Positions 31,121-41,190 of a stretch of 64,000 bases of DNA are shown piece after piece. The notes beneath the pieces are model-generated. The model was not told the DNA's origin and ran no database searches. It saw nothing but the letters and a program-made list of their open reading frames with translations. Each line of letters starts with the position of its first letter. The stretch's first letter is position 1. The stretch comes from Diplonema papillatum. Taxonomy: Eukaryota > Euglenozoa > Diplonemea > Diplonemida > Diplonemidae. The DNA is taken from contig JAPJBO010000362.1 in the NCBI GenBank assembly GCA_030068145.1, forward strand, positions 147,912 through 211,911, given 5' to 3'. The position numbers and the translations under genes are program-made.

Positions 31121-32470
31121 ATCAAGTGTACTCCTCAAATCCCTTTTTATTCCAGTCAATCAGGATCGGGTCAGAACACTGTTCTGAGTCGTGACGCGAC
31201 ACAGGCCTGTTACAGTTCGGCGGCGTAAATGAAGGAGGGACAGAAAACTGGACCCATTCGATATCGATGCGCCCGCGTTCGCGGGGCGTGCGCCCACGGG
31301 TTTCTTCTTTTGTTTCCCACGTTCTTTCTTGTTGTGACGATGCGGTACAGGGAGCCCCTTGGCTCTCCGTCGCCTTTCTCTGGTGCACATGAGAGCAGGG
31401 TTTCGGAAGCAGGCGATCGGAAAGGGGGAGCTTGGGGGGGAGGAGGGGCGACGTTGGGCTGCACACGTGCATGCGCCCAAACCTGTATACGCATACGACT
31501 GTGTAGACGGCTACACAGTGGCGCGTTTTCCATTGGGCATGCGGGGGGGCACCTACACACATTTTGTTTGTGCACACGAGCGGAACTCACCTATACTACG
31601 CTCCCAACTACTAATTTATTGTACCAACAATGCATTGTGAACACAAAAAAGCCGGGTTGCCGAGTCGGACCGTCCCAGTGCAAAAACTGAGGACCTCTAC
31701 AGCATGCTTGTGGGTGCGTCTGTGGTTTATGCTCTTTAACAGTCAAACAAGAACGTGGACAAAGATAGAACCACCCGTTGCACCACACTAATTATTTCTG
31801 CCTGTCCTCATACAACTCCGAAGTGCGAGAGAGATCCAGAGCCTCCTCCTCGTCTCACTCGTCCAGCATAGTGACGCTTCCACACCAGCTCTCGATATCT
31901 GAACCCCGCACGTGCAGAGCCATGTACTGTGCATGCACGTGTTTTGTCGGAACAAAAAGAGGTATCGGAAGAGGGACCGCTTGCCGTCTCTCAAGTGTCA
32001 CGATTGCTTTGAGGTTGCTTGGTTTGGTTGTATTTGAGACATTGAACAAGACGCAGGCTATGCTGAGCTGATCTGAACGTGTATCCGGGGGCTGGTCCGT
32101 GGACAGGATCTCGACGGGGGTAACAGGCGGACCCGTGCTCTGAAATGCGGCATGACCTGCAGAAAAATGAATTTTCCGCATCCGCGATCATTTACCAAGT
32201 ACAGGGAGGCTTCAGACAAAACCTGGCAATGCGGGCGAACCACAATTGTATACTCTTGATGATAGCCTGCGCCTGCTTTCCCTCTGTCTTGGTGCATGTT
32301 TGCAAGTTGCCTGTCGGTTTCGTCTTGATCTCTGCCTGTTCCTCACTCAATCTCCCACCTGTTGACGGCTCACTGCGTTGTTCCAATCCATCCTTCGTTG
32401 CTTGGAGTTTCCGACAGCTACAGTGGGCGCGTGTGCAGCACTTCGGCGGCTGGCTTGAGGCTCAGAGGGT
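31121..32470. other. Intergenic stretch, no gene seen
   Basis: Short frames only. 31650-31705 is the inverse copy of 5287-5335. AACAATGCATTGTGAACAC near 31626 is a motif also seen near 7675 (ACAATGCATTGTTA) and 2100. Confidence 0.4.
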
Positions 32471-32636
32471 CCAGTCTCAGAAGCTGAAGCTTGAAGTTAA
32501 CAGGTGGGTGCCACACCCGCTTTTCGGGCGTGCCATTTTCCGCGCGCTTTTGGTTGTAGAACACCCGCTTTTCGTGTGTGTGTGTGTGTGTGTGTCTTGG
32601 CGCACACCCTCTTTAATGTCAGCCTCTGAAGCTTGG
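32471..32636. mobile_element. MITE with CCAG-CTCAGAAGCT termini, copy 1
   Basis: About 166 bp bounded by inverted CCAGTCTCAGAAGCTGAAGC and CAGCCTCTGAAGCTTGG. Inside are ACACCCGCTTTTCG motifs and a TG microsatellite. The relative at 34418-34577 has better-preserved termini. Non-coding, so non-autonomous. Confidence 0.8.
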
Positions 32637-32659
32637 CACCATCGTCTACCGTAGCAACG

Positions 32660-33075
32660 CCGGTCTACTGGGTTCGCGTGTAATCCGTGAATTCGGTGGT
32701 GTTTCAAGTGGGTATGGAACACACCTCCGAGGTGGTGTTTCGACGACATACCCAAACAACGGAAAGATGGAGTGTCGAGATACGTTTCAGGAGAGGTCTG
32801 GCGACAGATCGGGAGCCGAAGACGCGGTGGCGCCGAGCTTGGATGACGCGGCGTAGTCGCTGGATCCGTTCAGCGCCGTGCGGAGGGTCGACGGCAGAGA
32901 CCGCAGGACCTTTCGCTTGTGCGCCGGGCCGGAATGATGCTCAAGCCGCCGTCGCACTCCGACACAACCGACATTCCGTGGCACCGGCCCGTCAACGCTT
33001 TGATCTGCCGCGTCGTTGGGTTCGCGTGTTTTACGTGAATTCGATGGATTTTCACGTGGCAAGGAGGACAAACCC
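32660..33075 (-). pseudogene. Duplicated 3' end of the coiled-coil gene
   Basis: About 300 bp repeat the 3' part of the gene at 33109-33990 with few changes (frame fragments IKALTGRCHGMSVVSE, HKRKVLRSLPSTL and LNGSSDYAASSKLGATASS). A further short piece (TGGGTTCGCGTG...GTGAATTCG) at 32668-32760 is a third partial unit. Small deletions break the frame. The copy lies downstream of the intact gene in the same orientation, the same layout as the dehydrogenase copies. Confidence 0.85.
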
Positions 33076-33108
33076 AGACACCGGAAAGATGGTGTGTCGA
33101 GATACAGT

Positions 33109-33990
33109 TCACGAGTCGAAGGGAAGCGACTGGGGGCGGAGGTCTGGCGACAGATCGGGAGCCGAAGACGCGGTGGCGCCGAGCTTGGATGACGCGGCGT
33201 AGTCGCTGGATCCGTTCAGCGCCGTGCGGAGGGTCGACGGCAGAGACCGCAGGACCTTCCGCTTGTGCGCCGGGTGGATGCGGCCGGAATGATGCTCAAG
33301 CCGCCCGTACTCCGACACAACCGACATTCCGTGGCACCGGCCCGTCAATGCTTTGATCTGCCGCGTCGTCGGGTTGACGTGGTCCCGGAAAAACGAGCCT
33401 TTGCGGTCGATGCCGCTGGACACTTGGTCCGAGTCGCGCGCGTTCTCTTTCGGAACGCTGTGCTTGGTGGACCACAACCGCCAGGGTTGCTGGAAGAAGG
33501 TGCAACGCCGCTTCCAGCAGAGCGGGCACCGGGTCCGGTAGTCCAGCGCGTCACACTCTGCATGCCGTTGCCGCTGGTCTCGGAGGGACAAGCCGTAGAG
33601 GTGGGTTCCGATTTCAAGCAGTCGGAGGGCGAATGTGTCTTCGTCGGCGACGATGCACTGCCGCTCGTAGGCCTCAACGTGCACCAGGCAAACCTGCTGC
33701 TTGCCCAAGAGCTCCCGGTAGCTCTGCTCCCTCGACGAAAGTGCCAGCCCGCTGTTGCACCGGACGGCCGCGTGCAGCGCGCCCTTCCACGCCTCCGACT
33801 GCTCCACCATGATCGCCTCGCGCATGATCATCTCTTCGGAGGCGAAATCTGCCCGTTCCCGCGCAAACTGCTGTTCCTGGATGGCCTCGCACTCTTCCAG
33901 CAGCTCGTCTCTTGCGCGTTCTTCCTCGTCCCAAACTTTTTGTTGAAGCTCGTGCGCGTCAATCGAGAGCTGTATCAGCCGGAACTCCAA
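33109..33990 (-). CDS. Coiled-coil protein of unknown function
   Basis: The open frame has 293 codons from 33990 but no in-frame ATG nearby. It stays open upstream to about 34080, so the true start is either an upstream exon or the out-of-frame ATG at about 33994 with a splice. The N-terminal half (DEEERARDELLEECEAIQEQ, FASEEMIMREAIMVEQSEAW) is strongly helical and likely forms a coiled coil. A CPLCWKRRC motif near residue 157 could be half of a metal site. The C-terminal third (HKRKVLRSLPSTL, ending in LSPDL) is basic and Ser-rich, and is the part duplicated downstream. The neighbouring SAM-domain gene is on the same strand, about 520 bp upstream. Family not recognised. Confidence 0.6.
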   Translation of the reverse strand: MEFRLIQLSIDAHELQQKVWDEEERARDELLEECEAIQEQQFARERADFASEEMIMREAIMVEQSEAWKGALHAAVRCNSGLALSSREQSYRELLGKQQVCLVHVEAYERQCIVADEDTFALRLLEIGTHLYGLSLRDQRQRHAECDALDYRTRCPLCWKRRCTFFQQPWRLWSTKHSVPKENARDSDQVSSGIDRKGSFFRDHVNPTTRQIKALTGRCHGMSVVSEYGRLEHHSGRIHPAHKRKVLRSLPSTLRTALNGSSDYAASSKLGATASSAPDLSPDLRPQSLPFDS

Positions 33991-34255
33991 AGCATAATTG
34001 TACCTGATGTGTTTCTTGTGCGTGAGTGGTATGCCTGTATATAATACTGGGGCGGCGAAGAAAGCAGCCCCGGCATAAAACCTGTTTTAGAAGGGTTCTG
34101 GAAGGGTACCGACCGGGTCCAAAGTGGGAAATCACAGATTTCCCCCTCCTAGACGTAAGACTCCGCAGAATACTTGAGGGGATGCTCCTCTAGTCCTTTT
34201 TTCCAGGCGGTGTTGTATGCACCTCGTTCTCCGTGTGCGGGGGCAGAATACTTCT

Positions 34256-34380
34256 TGGGTGGGTGCTTGCACAAATGAGGCCAGGTTTTTCAACCCGCGG
34301 ATTTATTGCAGGATTGTTCAGGAAACGGTCGTGAGCGAAACCCCGACCAGGTAACAACCATTTCTCTGTCTTCTTTGTTT
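34256..34380 (+). repeat. Dispersed repeat shared with 29930-30070
   Basis: AGGATTGTTCAGGAAACGGT, GAGCGAAACC and TCTGTCTTCTTTGTTTTG are common to both places with over 85% identity by eye. Non-coding. Confidence 0.8.
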
Positions 34381-34417
34381 TGCGATGCGAACATCACGAG
34401 GTGCTGTCCGAACACGT

Positions 34418-34577
34418 CCAGCCTCAGAAGCTGGAGTTAAAGCTGGAGTTACCCACACCCGAAAAGCGGGTATCACACCCGCTTTTCGGGTGTGGACTTA
34501 CATGCGTTATATTTGTAGCACACCCGCTTTCGGGTGTGACTCGGGCACACCCTCTTTAACTCCAGCTTCTGAGGCTG
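34418..34577. mobile_element. MITE with CCAGCCTCAGAAGCTGG termini, copy 2
   Basis: 160 bp with near-perfect inverted ends: CCAGCCTCAGAAGCTGGAG at the left and CTCCAGCTTCTGAGGCTGG at the right. Inside, two facing ACACCCG-AAAGCGGGT hairpins. The right part overlaps the 3' end of the SAM-domain reading frame and supplies its last codons and stop. No clear target duplication. Confidence 0.88.
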
Positions 34578-35430
34578 GACCTCGCCGTGAAGACACCGCC
34601 CACGCGGGAGGGGCGGCTGTAAACTCAAATGCATACGTCGGTTCGGGGTATTGCGGCACCTGCGCCGGAGGGGTGGGAAAGGGGCAGCTCTTCTGTCTGA
34701 CGACCCGGACCTGCTGCTCGACGGCCTGGGTCGCGACGTTGAGCTCGGAGCAGACGGCGCAGTTCACGGCTTGTGACCCATGGTCATGTGCCGCGTCTTC
34801 GGCAGAGTGGCCACCGGCGGCGCCGTGGAGGGTGCTGTAGCGGGCTTCGTGGTACCCGTCGACGATTGCCTGCCGCTTGGCCGGCGTGGGCGGGATGTAT
34901 ACGGTGGCGTTCCGGACGCATTGGTTGCACGTCGGGTCGGTGACGGTTCGGCTGTTGAAGGGGAGGAAGTGCGTGGGCTCGAAGGTGGAACCGTCGGCCG
35001 CGGGTTCCACCATCTGACGCGACCGCGGCGATGTGTTCGCATTCGTCGACGCCAAGGTCGTGACCGCTGTCTTCTCTGGTGAGTGCCTCTCAGAGTTGTC
35101 CGCTTTATACGACGGAGTCGTTGCGTTGTTCACAGCGGCGGCCTCCCCATTGTGAGCAGCCGGGTGGGTGTCGGAACCCTTGTCGGACTTCTTGCTCCCT
35201 TTGGCCGATTCGCGCAGCTGGCGGGCGAAGCGGACGTTCTCTCGTTTCGCCGCCAGCTGCAGGATCTTTTTGATCAGCCGAGAGTTGGTGAGCCGCATCG
35301 CTTTGAGCTCGCTCGTGGTGAGGCGGTCGAAGTTTGATACCCGTACGCCCTTCTCGAAAAAGGAGTCGGCATACTCGCCGAGTCTGTACCCTCCCAGGAA
35401 CTGGTGCAGGTCCTGGTACTCGCTCGGCAT
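34507..35430 (-). CDS. SAM-domain protein
   Basis: The 307-residue protein starts at an ATG and has an N-terminal sterile-alpha-motif domain at about residues 5-65 (YQDLHQFLGGYRLGEYADSF, then FDRLTTSELKAMRLTNSRLI and KKILQLA). This shows the five-helix SAM pattern with the LGxYxxxF start and L-xx-L-I-x-KIL end. SAM domains mediate protein-protein, sometimes RNA or lipid, contacts. A basic helical stretch follows, then Ser/Thr/Pro-rich sequence with two Cys pairs (CNQCV, CAVC). The final ~25 residues (from about RGPASEAGVKEG) are encoded by the MITE at 34418-34577, so the original C-terminus may have been different. Intronless. Confidence 0.75.
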   Translation of the reverse strand: MPSEYQDLHQFLGGYRLGEYADSFFEKGVRVSNFDRLTTSELKAMRLTNSRLIKKILQLAAKRENVRFARQLRESAKGSKKSDKGSDTHPAAHNGEAAAVNNATTPSYKADNSERHSPEKTAVTTLASTNANTSPRSRQMVEPAADGSTFEPTHFLPFNSRTVTDPTCNQCVRNATVYIPPTPAKRQAIVDGYHEARYSTLHGAAGGHSAEDAAHDHGSQAVNCAVCSELNVATQAVEQQVRVVRQKSCPFPTPPAQVPQYPEPTYAFEFTAAPPAWAVSSRRGPASEAGVKEGVPESHPKAGVLQI

Positions 35431-36115
35431 CTGAGCCCCTTTAATTTCAAGGGGCCGCTACCAAGGCTTTCGTCCTGATGTTGTTTTGCTTGCTGTCTTC
35501 CAGCGTTTTATTGTGGTTTAGAGGCTCTTTGCTTTAGGGTCTCCGGTTGACCATTGAGGCTGGGAGTCGGATGGTGAAAGGGATGTAGACCGAATTACAC
35601 ACACTAACTACGGCTAGCCAAGTTTGTGACTGATGCGACCGACACCAAGAAGAAATTCGCGTCCTTTCGATCATGCCGGCGATCAAAAGAACCTATTGAG
35701 AGACATGCGCATGCGCGTACTGGGATTCTCCTGGAGAATGCTGCGATCTGCGCATCAACGCCGACCTGTGGTGGCACCTGCGGCCTTGAGACGACGAGTC
35801 GAAGGCGAGAAAGAAGCGGGGGAACAGAGGAAGAAGAAGGTCGGAAATGACAAAGTGAAGGAAACGCCATCCGGTGCGTGCATCGCGCGCACGCGGAACG
35901 GAGAGAACGGGGTTATTCGGAGGAAAAGGACCACAGGAGGAGACTCAAAGAAGTGCCGGAGCCGTTGACCGGCCCTCGTTTCCAGCTCTGTGGTAGATCG
36001 CGGCCGGCAATCTCCTTTTCGGTGATCTTGCCTCTTCTGTCGTCGGTTAGTACTTCTTGTGCTTGTTCGGAGTAACCCCTCCCCCGCTCTCAGTTTTTTT
36101 CCTCTATCTCAGCGC
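35431..36115. other. Intergenic stretch, no gene seen
   Basis: Short arginine-rich frames on the plus strand (35630-35970) are compositionally biased and show no domain. It lies between the SAM gene promoter and the eL24 exon 2 copy. Confidence 0.4.
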
Positions 36116-36304
36116 TTACTTCTTCTTAGCCTTCGCCTTGCGCTCCTTGAGTTCGCTCAGGGCGGCAGCCTTCGCAGCGCTGCGGTCGGCCGGCTTGGTC
36201 GACTTCTTCTTCTGCAGAGCGTCGTAGTCCATCGCCGAGTATCCACGGTTGATGCTCTTCTTCGAACGACGAGCGCGGCGCTTCTGCATCTCCTCTTGCG
36301 TGCC
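36116..36304 (-). CDS. RPL24: Ribosomal protein eL24, exon 2, copy B
   Basis: 189 bp encode GTQEEMQKRRARR and the remainder of a 62-residue basic C-terminus ending AKAKKK and TAA; the protein is essentially identical to exon 2 of copy A at 46132-46320. The DNA differs by several synonymous changes (for example the stop is TAA here and TGA there), which indicates selection on the protein. It is preceded by an AAACAG acceptor. The matching exon 1 copy lies at 44676-44870, so if they are spliced together the intron is about 8.4 kb and contains a DDE transposase and SSU rRNA sequence. Otherwise this is an orphan exon. Confidence 0.85.
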   Translation of the reverse strand, partial: GTQEEMQKRRARRSKKSINRGYSAMDYDALQKKKSTKPADRSAAKAAALSELKERKAKAKKK

Positions 36305-37267
36305 CTGTTTGGGATTTTACTCGTGTCCATCAACTCTTAATATTTACAAAAATGCTCTTAACCACTTCCGGACGAACTACCACTATTGGTAGTTAAATCA
36401 AGAAAGTTCGCGGGTGTCAAGTTCGCGGGTGAGAGGCCAAAGAATGGTCGAAAGTGGTCGCTGTTTGCTTTATTGGAAATATCTGACACAAGTCTTTGAA
36501 ATGCGTCCTTCATCGGGCAAAAGTCCTGCTCAGAGCTCTCAACGGATGCCTGAGGTTTGCCGTGAAGCCCCCCCTTTTCCCAAATAACCCCGTCCGTAAG
36601 TGGTTAAAATTTACAAAAAATCTCTTAATGTTTACATCATGTTACACAATGTTTTTTATTTTTCATTTTTTATTTTGGCGAGCAACTTTCCTTCCTGGGG
36701 GTACCTGCTGCCCGAGCTTTCTGCAGTGCCGTGCTCCACGTGGCGGCCGCCAAACTCATGTTTGCAGTATTCTGTTAAACGTGCACGCTTCTTGGCACCA
36801 TTGTTCTTCCTTCCAGTGTCTCTTTCAGCTGCTGGGCTGCTGGCGGGGTTGATCGTGCTCTGATGTGGTCTCTCCAGGGGTTTACAACGAGTTTGCAGAT
36901 TCAAATGGGTAAATTCTTGAAGGGCATCGAGCACAAGATGTTTGATATCTCGCCAGATAGTGAACTTCGAAGCCGTCGGAGACACCGGCTGCTTTTGTTC
37001 GGCCAGAAGCTCTGGCCCGTGATGCCAGTCCCTCGAAGACGTCTTCACCTTCTTCAGTGTCTTCTTCCGACGATGGAGCTTGCACACGAGTCACTGGAAA
37101 CACTCGCCGCTAAGGCTTCGCCATAGTCTCCCGTGATGGCAGGTCAGTCATCTTGGGGATGCTACAGTGAGATTTCGGGTATTTGTAAATATTAAGGGCG
37201 GAGTCTCATAATATTTAGGCAGATTTCTTCTTTAGCCCTAAGGTATTTTCGACTTTCTCTCATATCC

Positions 37268-37320
37268 CCAGCTATTTTCCCTTTTATCCCTAACTAGGGA
37301 TATAAGGGAAAATAGCTAGG
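37268..37320. repeat. Long perfect-stem hairpin
   Basis: AGCTATTTTCCCTTTTATCC on the left pairs with GGATATAAGGGAAAATAGCT on the right around a short CTAACTA loop. The TAGGGATATAAG core recurs in the tandem repeat at 39060-39150. Confidence 0.85.
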
Positions 37321-38878
37321 GACAGGGCTTACGCTCCGTTTTCGGTCTCAGAGAAAATACGTGTGGTCCACATGTGGACGCGTAAAGTTCGGGGGGAAAA
37401 AAAACCTTTCCCTACGTGCGGCAGGCTAAAAAATAGCGCCACTACGGACTTGCAATGGCTGTGCAACACTTGGCGGCCTTGGTCGTTGGTGGCACTCCTC
37501 GGCCGACCGAAAGCAAGACTTTTCCGAGCGGCTTTGGCAGATCGTGGTGTGACCTTGCGACGATGACTTCTGTGGCTTGAGCGCCAAGCCCCAAGGTGCG
37601 CCAAGCCTTGATGCTTTAGTTTGTTAGTTTGGGAAACGGTAGCCACTTGACCCTGGCAGTACCACCGAACACGTGAAGCTTGGCTCCCGTGTAGCAGGCT
37701 TTCCCTGGTACCGTGGTCGCGGGTGTCTCTGCATTGGGTGAGGTGCGGTCAAACAGGGGGGGTGTGGTGACACGGGAAGCGGAAGAGGGGACAAGAGGAA
37801 GGGCAGCGGGTGGTATACGGCCGAGTATCGGGACTCGGCAACCGCGAAGTCGTACGCGATGAAGAGCGCGATGAGGCTGACGAGTATTGTGCAGACGCCG
37901 ATTCACCCGGCACTTGAGATGCACGTCAACCTGCCGTCTCTCCGAGGCGGGAACATGGCCGATCTCAACAAAAAGCCATAAATGGCGAGCCACCATTTGG
38001 CTTGAAGTGGTGATGCGCGCCTACGAAGCCGCCGCGAGCAGACGGCGAAGAAGGCCGGCGACAAGGTGTGAGCCGTACCGCAGGCTGGGCTCCGCAAAGC
38101 TGCAACACCGAATGGCAGTTTTCATTCTCACCGTCGGGATGGGAGCGCAAGCAGGCCCAATGGAAGCACGAAGTTAGGCAGGAGAGACGAACTGCGCAGA
38201 ATGAGCGCAAGACGAGCACCAAGGGCAGACCAGGACGTTGGGACTGTGCGAAGTCGAAGAAGGAGTCCAAAAGCGAAGCAACATCACCTCATCCGACTGC
38301 ACTGCTCCGACTCGGGCCCCTGATTCTGAATCTCATTCTGATGAACTTGGACTCGGCTCTCGGCCACTGGGTCGCACAGCGATTGCACCCCGCCGGCTCT
38401 TCCCGGCTACTCACGTCCTCCGCATCTCGGTGTGTTGTGTGTGTCTTTTTCAGATTATACCGAAGAATGCAGTTTCAGGCAATTATATGCAGCTTTAGGA
38501 TCGGGATGGACTCTATAGTGCGGTACTCATTGCGAACGACTCCCTAGTGCAACAAGACATGGGGCAGCATCGTACACTCGACGAGTTGATAGAACGTCTC
38601 GTTGTGTTGGTGGTTTGCCCTGTGTTTGAGGGGTGTGAGAGTGCCTACCTTGGTCCCCCATGAGTTGGACGCCGACATGTATCCTGTAACGGCGTCGTGA
38701 TCCAGCAGGGGCGATGCGAAATCACAATGAACCCCCTTCGATTCGATGGTCGGCTTAGCTGACACGCCACCACTGGAGTCACCTGAGTCTTCTCCTTTTG
38801 GTCGAGCGGGCCCCTGTCCGACCGACTGGGTCGCCGGTGGCCCTTCCTGGGCCCCTGTCCAACGCTGGACTTCCCTGC

Positions 38879-39030
38879 ATGTGGACCTACCTGGGTCCAC
38901 ATGTGGAAGCACATGTGGAGAAAAAAAAAACCACGTGTGGAGTTACATGTGGATCCACAGGTGGAATAACACGTGGAGAAAAAAAAACCGAAAAAAATTA
39001 ACGTGTGGAAATCCACACGTTCCACACGTG
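38879..39030. repeat. Cluster of CACATGTGGA / CACGTGTGGA palindromes
   Basis: About ten near-palindromic CCACATGTGG or CCACACGTGG motifs in 150 bp, interrupted by A-runs. Each contains an E-box-like CANNTG. A lone copy is at 37366. It could be a binding array or a foldback element. Confidence 0.75.
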
Positions 39031-39059
39031 GAGCGTAAGCCCTGGCTAGGGATAAAAGA

Positions 39060-39150
39060 GAAACCAACTAGGGTTGTAGGAGAAAATATTAGGGATATAA
39101 GAGAACGCATTAGGGATATAAGAGAAAACATTAGGGATATAAGAGAATGT
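39060..39150 (+). repeat. 22-bp tandem repeat
   Basis: Four units of ATTAGGGATATAAGAGAAAA type. Same core as the hairpin at 37268. Confidence 0.85.
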
Positions 39151-39509
39151 TTTGTGTCTCACTGTTCTGTCCTCGTGTCCTTCATGTTTTGTTTTGCCGA
39201 ATGGGAAGAACCCCTGGCATCGTCAAGTAGCCGGAGTTTCAGCTATGAAGGAATGGCATGGCGGCAATGGGTTTCAAGGAGGATCAAACCTACCCACGGA
39301 ACCACGCATAGGCACATTATAGGAAGAATACAAACGAAGAAAACATGTCTGCACTGGATATACTAGTTGCAATCAGCCCTGATGCCCTTGATGACAATGC
39401 CCTGGGAACCTTGTTGGCACATGCGGCAGTGACAGATGTGTCCAGCGTCGTTTCTTTCTCAAAACATGTCTGCACTAAAGGAAGTACCAGGAGTGCTAAA
39501 GCCCCCCCC

Positions 39510-40090
39510 CTCGTACTATTTAGGCAGTCGTACTATTTAGGTAAATAGTACGAGTGTTGTTTTTTAAAAGTTTTAAGTGGTGCCCCCAGCTGCAACGACT
39601 TTTAAATTTTGATTCAGGCTAAGAGCTCACGCTCGTCCCTTCCCCGTTTTCTCTTTGATGCAGGTGAAGGACAGGTATCAGCATGCAGAGAGCGCGTCCA
39701 GGTCCATCCTGATTCGTCAAGGTTCACCACCTCTACTGCATCAGCAATACGAGAGCTGCTGTGAACAGTGTGTGTTTAGTCCTTCTGAGCCCATAGACAG
39801 TTGGGGCACGTAGAGTGAGGCTCACTCTAAGTGACACTCATGCATTTTTGCCCACTGTGACTGAAAAATGCAGTTTCAGTGTCACTTAGAAGAATTAGAA
39901 AAACGGAAGATTTCGGCGGAAACCCAGTAAGCTAACCTTTAGTGACTTCAGTGTCACTAAAGATTAGAGCATTCAGCATCACTTAGAGTGAGACCTCACT
40001 CTAAATGACGCCGAGCCCCGATTCTCTCGGTTCTTTATGGTGGTTCAATAGTGGCTAAACAGTGGTTAAATAGTGGCTAAATAGTACGAG
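39510..40090. mobile_element. Non-autonomous TIR element (CTCGTACTATTTA ends)
   Basis: CTCGTACTATTTA at 39510 and its inverse TAAATAGTACGAG ending at 40090 bracket about 580 bp. Inside are nested palindromes (GTACTATTTAGGTAAATAGTAC) and inverted CACTCTAAGTGACA / AGTGACACT... motifs at 39810-40010. No transposase is encoded. The element's left part also occurs at 30556-30690. Confidence 0.7.
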
Positions 40091-41004
40091 TCACCCTGAA
40101 AGTTTGGGGGGTGTACTTTTAGCTTTTTCAGGAAATATCTGCTGATTTTCACCATAAATAGTAAAGGGGGGGTAGACCTATTATCCACCCGTTTTTTTTT
40201 TTCCCTTTTCCGGAAATTCCGCGAACATTAAAGCTAGTGGCGTTAAAAAATTGCCATTATCCAGCCTTTATCCAATGGTTATCCAAGGGCTATCCAGGGT
40301 TTTGTTGCAGGGTGGTGTTTTTTTCCTTCGCGCCTTCGGCGCGATATTGATTGTTGTTTGGTAAAACCAACCTGTCCGGTCGAGTGGTAGTGGGTGCCCT
40401 TAGACAATTCTACTTCTCTAAGTTAGGAAGAGTCAACATCGAAGGATCGAAACTAGTCCGCACCAGCCAGGAGGAGCGGAGCTTCAGCCGTCCTCTTCAC
40501 AGCGCCAGCAAAGCAAAGCGCACCCACAGGGTGGCAGAGTGTGCTGGTTCACAAAACACTACACCAAACCGCGGCCTTGAGAAACTGATCGGCCTCTTTT
40601 CCGTTTTAACAGCTCTTTTTTCTTGTTTTCTCTCTTTTTTTGGGGGAGAGGATTTTTACTACAGCGGACTTTTTTCCCACGAAAATGGGGGGGGGGAAGG
40701 GACCTACCCACCTCAGGCCTCAAAAACGTCTCTATACACTGGATTACAGCTGCACCATCAACACACCGTGTCCGCCTCGTCGATACCGGCTCCTGATGAC
40801 TCGCGGCGGCATCTGCCGAGCTGCCACGACTTGTACGACGCACTTTCCAAAAAATTCCAAATCCTCGAAAATTTGGCAATTTGTACATATCCATTTCCCA
40901 AACAATTCCTGAGTCCAAAAACTGTTTTCCAGGAAAGTCCCCTGGGAAACCGACTTAGAGATTTTCGGACAACTTGAGAATCTTGGTGCAAGTTCCGAGC
41001 TGGT

Positions 41005-41180
41005 GGATGGTAGCGGACGGAGTACCCGAGCTAGCGGACGATAGCGGATGCAGTTCCCGAGCTAGCGGACGATAGCGGACGCAGTACCCGAGCTAGCGGA
41101 CGATAGCGGACGCAGTGCCCGAGCTAGCGGACGATTGCGGACGCAGTTCCCGAGCTAGCGGACGATAGCGGACGGCCTGG
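41005..41180 (+). repeat. 31-bp minisatellite
   Basis: About five and a half head-to-tail units of a 31-bp sequence (GCTAGCGGACGATAGCGGAC plus GCAGTACCCGA), with single-base variants. Units are contiguous without spacers. The array abuts and replaces the 5' part of the transposase-like gene that follows. Confidence 0.95.
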
Positions 41181-41190
41181 TTACTGCCTG

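Larger units (their letters stand above)
36305..39509. other. Repeat-rich stretch without a recognised gene
   Basis: Contains a hairpin at 37268-37320, an ACATGTGGA palindrome cluster at 38879-39030 and a 22-bp tandem repeat at 39060-39150. Frames at 36656-37087 (minus) and 37887-38300 (plus) have no recognisable domain. If copy B of eL24 is one gene, all this is intron. Confidence 0.4.

Noticed and set aside
37268..37320. Homing-endonuclease site (TAGGGATA resembles I-SceI)
   Set aside because: Only about 8 bases agree and the repeat is better explained as a hairpin element.
41005..41180. CRISPR-like array
   Set aside because: 31-bp units are contiguous with no spacers, in a eukaryotic context.
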